A DNA stretch of 18,216 nt, taken from assembly GCA_033763735.1 (NCBI GenBank), contig JANRJY010000084.1, forward strand, positions 1 through 18,216. The letters run 5' to 3'. Below, one piece after another: positions 16,046 to 18,216 of this stretch (position 1 is its first letter; the number at the start of each line of letters is the position of its first letter). The notes under the pieces are model-generated. The model was not told the DNA's origin, did not search any database, and saw nothing but the letters and a program-made list of their open reading frames with translations. A program made the translations under genes and the position numbers. This DNA is from JANRJY01 sp033763735 (lineage in GTDB: Bacteria; Bacteroidota; Bacteroidia; Cytophagales; UBA9547).

Positions 16046-16960
16046 TTACTCTGCCACGTTCAGTTCGGCAGGTGCATCGTTAAATTTCTTTTTGGACGTA
16101 CTGGCTATGATGATAAAGAGCGTGAAAATGTAAGGTGCAGCGTTGAACAAGTAATAGCCATAAGAATAGCCCGCGCTTTGCAAAGACGGTCCTATCGCAC
16201 TTGCCCCACCAAATAATAAGGACGCAGTAAAACATTGGATCGGTTTCCATCGGGCGAAAATGACGAGGGCAACTGCCATCAATCCTTGTCCGCTCGAAAG
16301 TCCTTCGTTCCAACTGCCTGGGTAGTAGAGCGACAGATAAGCTCCCGCAATTCCCGACAAAAAAGAACCAGCCGAAGTGGCGATGATACGGGTCTTGGTG
16401 ATGTTATAACCCAAGGCCACACCAGCGTCCTCGCTTTCGCCAGCCACTCTCAAAATCATTCCCCAACGGGTGTATTTGAAAGCGTAGTAAAGGGCAAATG
16501 ATAGCGCAATGCCCAAGATGAACAACCCATTGATTTTGAACGCCTGATATACTTGTGGCACATCGCTAAACCAAGCGAGAGAGAAATCGCCCAAACGTGG
16601 AGCGGTAGGTTTGATAAGTGGTTTGCCGAAAAAGAAGGCCAAGCCCGTTCCCAACATCATCATGGCAATACCCATTGCGATGTCGTTCACGCCTTTTTTG
16701 CTGCAAATCCAGCCGTGGAAAAGTCCGAAGAGCGAACCAACCAAGCCCGCAGCTAGAATACCTACCCAAGCCGAACCTGTCAAATAAGAAACTCCGTAGG
16801 CACACATGGCGCCCATGATAAGGCTGCCTTCATGGCCCAAGTTGATTCTTCCTGCTTTTTCGGTAATGTATTCGCCCAAACTCACAAAGAGAAAAGGAGT
16901 GCTTACCCTGATTGCTCCTCCGATAATTGCCAGAGGGATGAGCCAAATTCCTACGTCCAT
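16046..16960 (-). CDS. ABC transporter permease, BMP/nucleoside-type (NupQ/COG1079-like)
   Basis: The protein has 304 residues and starts at ATG 16960. It is very hydrophobic, with about eight to nine membrane segments. The family signature is EYITEKAGRINLGHEGSLIMGA (about 30-51), followed by KKGVNDIAMGIAMMMLG and GLMAVALVIFARWKP, as in the second permease of bacterial guanosine/simple-sugar importers of the BMP (basic membrane protein) class. It should pair with the COG4603-like permease encoded 127 bp upstream to form the inner-membrane channel. By family, the likely substrates are nucleosides, but sugars are possible. The base composition is clearly richer in GC than the left 15 kb. The ATPase and binding lipoprotein are not in the window. 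Confidence 0.9.
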   Translation of the reverse strand: MDVGIWLIPLAIIGGAIRVSTPFLFVSLGEYITEKAGRINLGHEGSLIMGAMCAYGVSYLTGSAWVGILAAGLVGSLFGLFHGWICSKKGVNDIAMGIAMMMLGTGLAFFFGKPLIKPTAPRLGDFSLAWFSDVPQVYQAFKINGLFILGIALSFALYYAFKYTRWGMILRVAGESEDAGVALGYNITKTRIIATSAGSFLSGIAGAYLSLYYPGSWNEGLSSGQGLMAVALVIFARWKPIQCFTASLLFGGASAIGPSLQSAGYSYGYYLFNAAPYIFTLFIIIASTSKKKFNDAPAELNVAE

Positions 16961-17000
16961 AGTTGTATCATTTTATGTCAATTTTATATTTTCATTTCGC

Positions 17001-17083
17001 ATGTACGAATTACGATGTACGATTTGGTTAAAACCTTCATTACTGTTTTCTAAATCGTACTTCGTACATCCCACATCGTACAT
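17001..17083. repeat. TACGA-rich palindromic element between the two permease genes
   Basis: ATGTACGA at 17001-17008 pairs with TCGTACAT at 17076-17083. Inside it, GTACGATTT at 17017-17025 pairs with AAATCGTAC at 17052-17060. Short TACGA/TCGTA words are repeated through both arms. The element occupies most of the 127-bp spacer between two genes that normally sit very close in this operon type. It looks like a dispersed intergenic repeat. As RNA it would fold within the operon transcript. Confidence 0.6.
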
Positions 17084-17087
17084 TTCC

Positions 17088-18149
17088 TCATGATGTTTTA
17101 GGCAACTTTATTTTCAGCATGGCCACAATGGGCTCCCAGCCAATAATGGTCACAAAGATGATTCCTTGCAACACAATCATGGTGGCATCGGGCAACTCGC
17201 AACGTCTCTGAATCAGTCCGTTACTGGCTGTCAATGCTCCAAATAAGAAAGTTACAGGGATGATAGCCAAAGGATTGTGTCGTGCTAAGAAGGAAACCAG
17301 AATACCTGTGTAGCCATAACCCGCTACCAGCGAAGCGTTGGCTCTTCCGTGGACAGCGGCTACTTCCACCATTCCCGCCAAACCCGCAATGCCACCAGCG
17401 AGGAAGAAAGTCAGTAGAATCACTTTCTCGATAGACAAACCCGCCAACTTCGCTGCTTTTTTGTTTCCGCCAATAATCCTGACAGAGAAACCGAAGGTGG
17501 TGAAGTGGTAAAGGAAATACATCAATAAAGCCAGAATGATGCCCATAATCACGCCATAATGGATGTCGGAACCACCCACAGTGCCCAACATTTTATCAGG
17601 TCCGATGTGGTAAGTAGAAGGTTTGTTCAAACTAGCAGGGTCGCGCAAACTACCTTCCACCAAATGATTCATGCAAGCAATGGCGATGTAGTTTAGTAAA
17701 AGTCCCACGATGGTTTCGTTGGCTCCTTTGTAGTGTTTCAGATAACCAATGATCGTAATCCAAAGTCCGCCTACTGTAAAAGCCGCCACAAACATGCCAA
17801 TCATGGTTACAAAATAAGAGGCACTAGAAAGTGACACCCCTGCTACCGCAGCAGCAAGTCCCCCAACTACCAAAGCTCCCTCACCACCGATCACCACCAT
17901 GCCCAATTTGGCTGGCAATGCTGTACAAAACGCCACTAAAAGCAGTGGTGAGGACATCAATATGGTATTCTGAACGGAGAAAGAAGAACCCACCGAACCT
18001 TCCACCATGTAGCCAAAGACTTCCAAGGGATTCGCCCCTATCACCAACAGAAACAGGGCAAACAATGCCAGACTGAATAACAAAGCAGCCAGCGTGTTCA
18101 GAAAAGCCATCAGCCCTTCCTTAAATTCATCGTTCCAGATAGTGGCCAT
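17088..18149 (-). CDS. ABC transporter permease, BMP/nucleoside-type (NupP/COG4603-like)
   Basis: The protein has 353 residues and starts at ATG 18149. It has eight or more membrane segments and begins with a cytoplasmic stretch, ATIWNDEFKEG. Family features include AKLGMVVIGGEGALVVGG (about 80-97), the ANETIVGLLLNYIA loop (about 142-155, the segment that contacts the ATPase in this family), KAAKLAGLSIEK (about 230-241) and HGRANASLVAGYGYTGILVSFLARHNP. This is the first of the two permeases in nucleoside/simple-sugar BMP importers; the second follows at 16960. The upstream operon genes, usually the ATPase and the substrate-binding lipoprotein, would lie beyond the right edge if present. GC content is high compared with the rest of the window. 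Confidence 0.9.
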   Translation of the reverse strand: MATIWNDEFKEGLMAFLNTLAALLFSLALFALFLLVIGANPLEVFGYMVEGSVGSSFSVQNTILMSSPLLLVAFCTALPAKLGMVVIGGEGALVVGGLAAAVAGVSLSSASYFVTMIGMFVAAFTVGGLWITIIGYLKHYKGANETIVGLLLNYIAIACMNHLVEGSLRDPASLNKPSTYHIGPDKMLGTVGGSDIHYGVIMGIILALLMYFLYHFTTFGFSVRIIGGNKKAAKLAGLSIEKVILLTFFLAGGIAGLAGMVEVAAVHGRANASLVAGYGYTGILVSFLARHNPLAIIPVTFLFGALTASNGLIQRRCELPDATMIVLQGIIFVTIIGWEPIVAMLKIKLPKTS

Positions 18150-18176
18150 AGTTAAGGTGGTTTAGGTTTGAAAATG

Positions 18177-18204
18177 GGTACTAGGGACTAGGTGCTAGGA
18201 ACTG
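18177..18204. repeat. Short tandem heptamer repeat, GGNNCTA x4
   Basis: Four consecutive 7-bp units, GGTACTA, GGGACTA, GGTGCTA and GGAACTG, lie just upstream of the ABC permease start codon. The copies have diverged at the third and fourth positions. The array is short and sits near the window edge, so its full extent is not visible. Confidence 0.5.
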
Positions 18205-18216
18205 GACAATTTGTTT

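Noticed and set aside
16235..16818. Several overlapping plus-strand frames across the ABC permease gene
   Set aside because: They arise from the higher GC content of the permease gene. The translations are arginine- and serine-rich without domains, while the minus-strand permease is clear.

Overview
The window looks like chromosomal DNA of a member of the Bacteroidota (Flavobacteriia, Cytophagia, Sphingobacteriia or Chitinophagia type; I cannot place it further). The signs are low GC over most of its length, two proteins with type IX secretion (T9SS) C-terminal sorting domains (one type A, one type B), matches to the Bacteroidota -7 promoter element TAnnTTTG, no clear Shine-Dalgarno sequences, and a small CcmD-like gene beside ccmB and ccmC.

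Layout. From the left edge to 3077 (minus) lies most of a UvrD-like helicase fused to a PD-(D/E)XK nuclease; its C-terminus runs off the window. Two plus-strand genes follow: a single-domain response regulator and a class I methyltransferase. The methyltransferase ends one base from a convergent amino-acid permease. On the minus strand come a two-CCG-domain Fe-S/disulfide protein, a small membrane-anchored coiled-coil protein and a CoiA-like nuclease. A long minus-strand run then reads 13598 to 8495: a secreted M43 metalloprotease, an SGNH lipoprotein, ccmB, ccmC and a 53-residue CcmD-like gene. Gaps are 26, 16 and 2 bp, with a 4-bp overlap at the end. A second T9SS cargo protein (plus) diverges from the protease and ends 5 bp from a convergent slyD. 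The right end holds two minus-strand permeases of a BMP/nucleoside-type ABC importer.

How the genes work together. CcmB, CcmC and the CcmD-like peptide export and hand over heme for cytochrome c maturation. The protease and the type B adhesin-like protein are both predicted T9SS cargo and share a divergent promoter region. The two ABC permeases would form one heterodimeric channel; their ATPase and binding lipoprotein are not in the window. The other genes look like independent housekeeping or regulatory units.

Non-coding content. No gap exceeds about 190 bp, and I see no tRNA, rRNA, CRISPR array or insertion sequence. Several gaps hold palindromic or tandem elements that look like dispersed intergenic repeats: 6112-6193, 15936-16007, 17001-17083 and 18177-18204. 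The three on the right surround the ABC permease genes, which are visibly richer in GC than the rest. No clearly new system is evident. The items most worth a second look are the fourfold CxGxxC segment in the type B cargo protein, the repeat-flanked GC-rich transporter block, and the nuclease next to the coiled-coil membrane protein.
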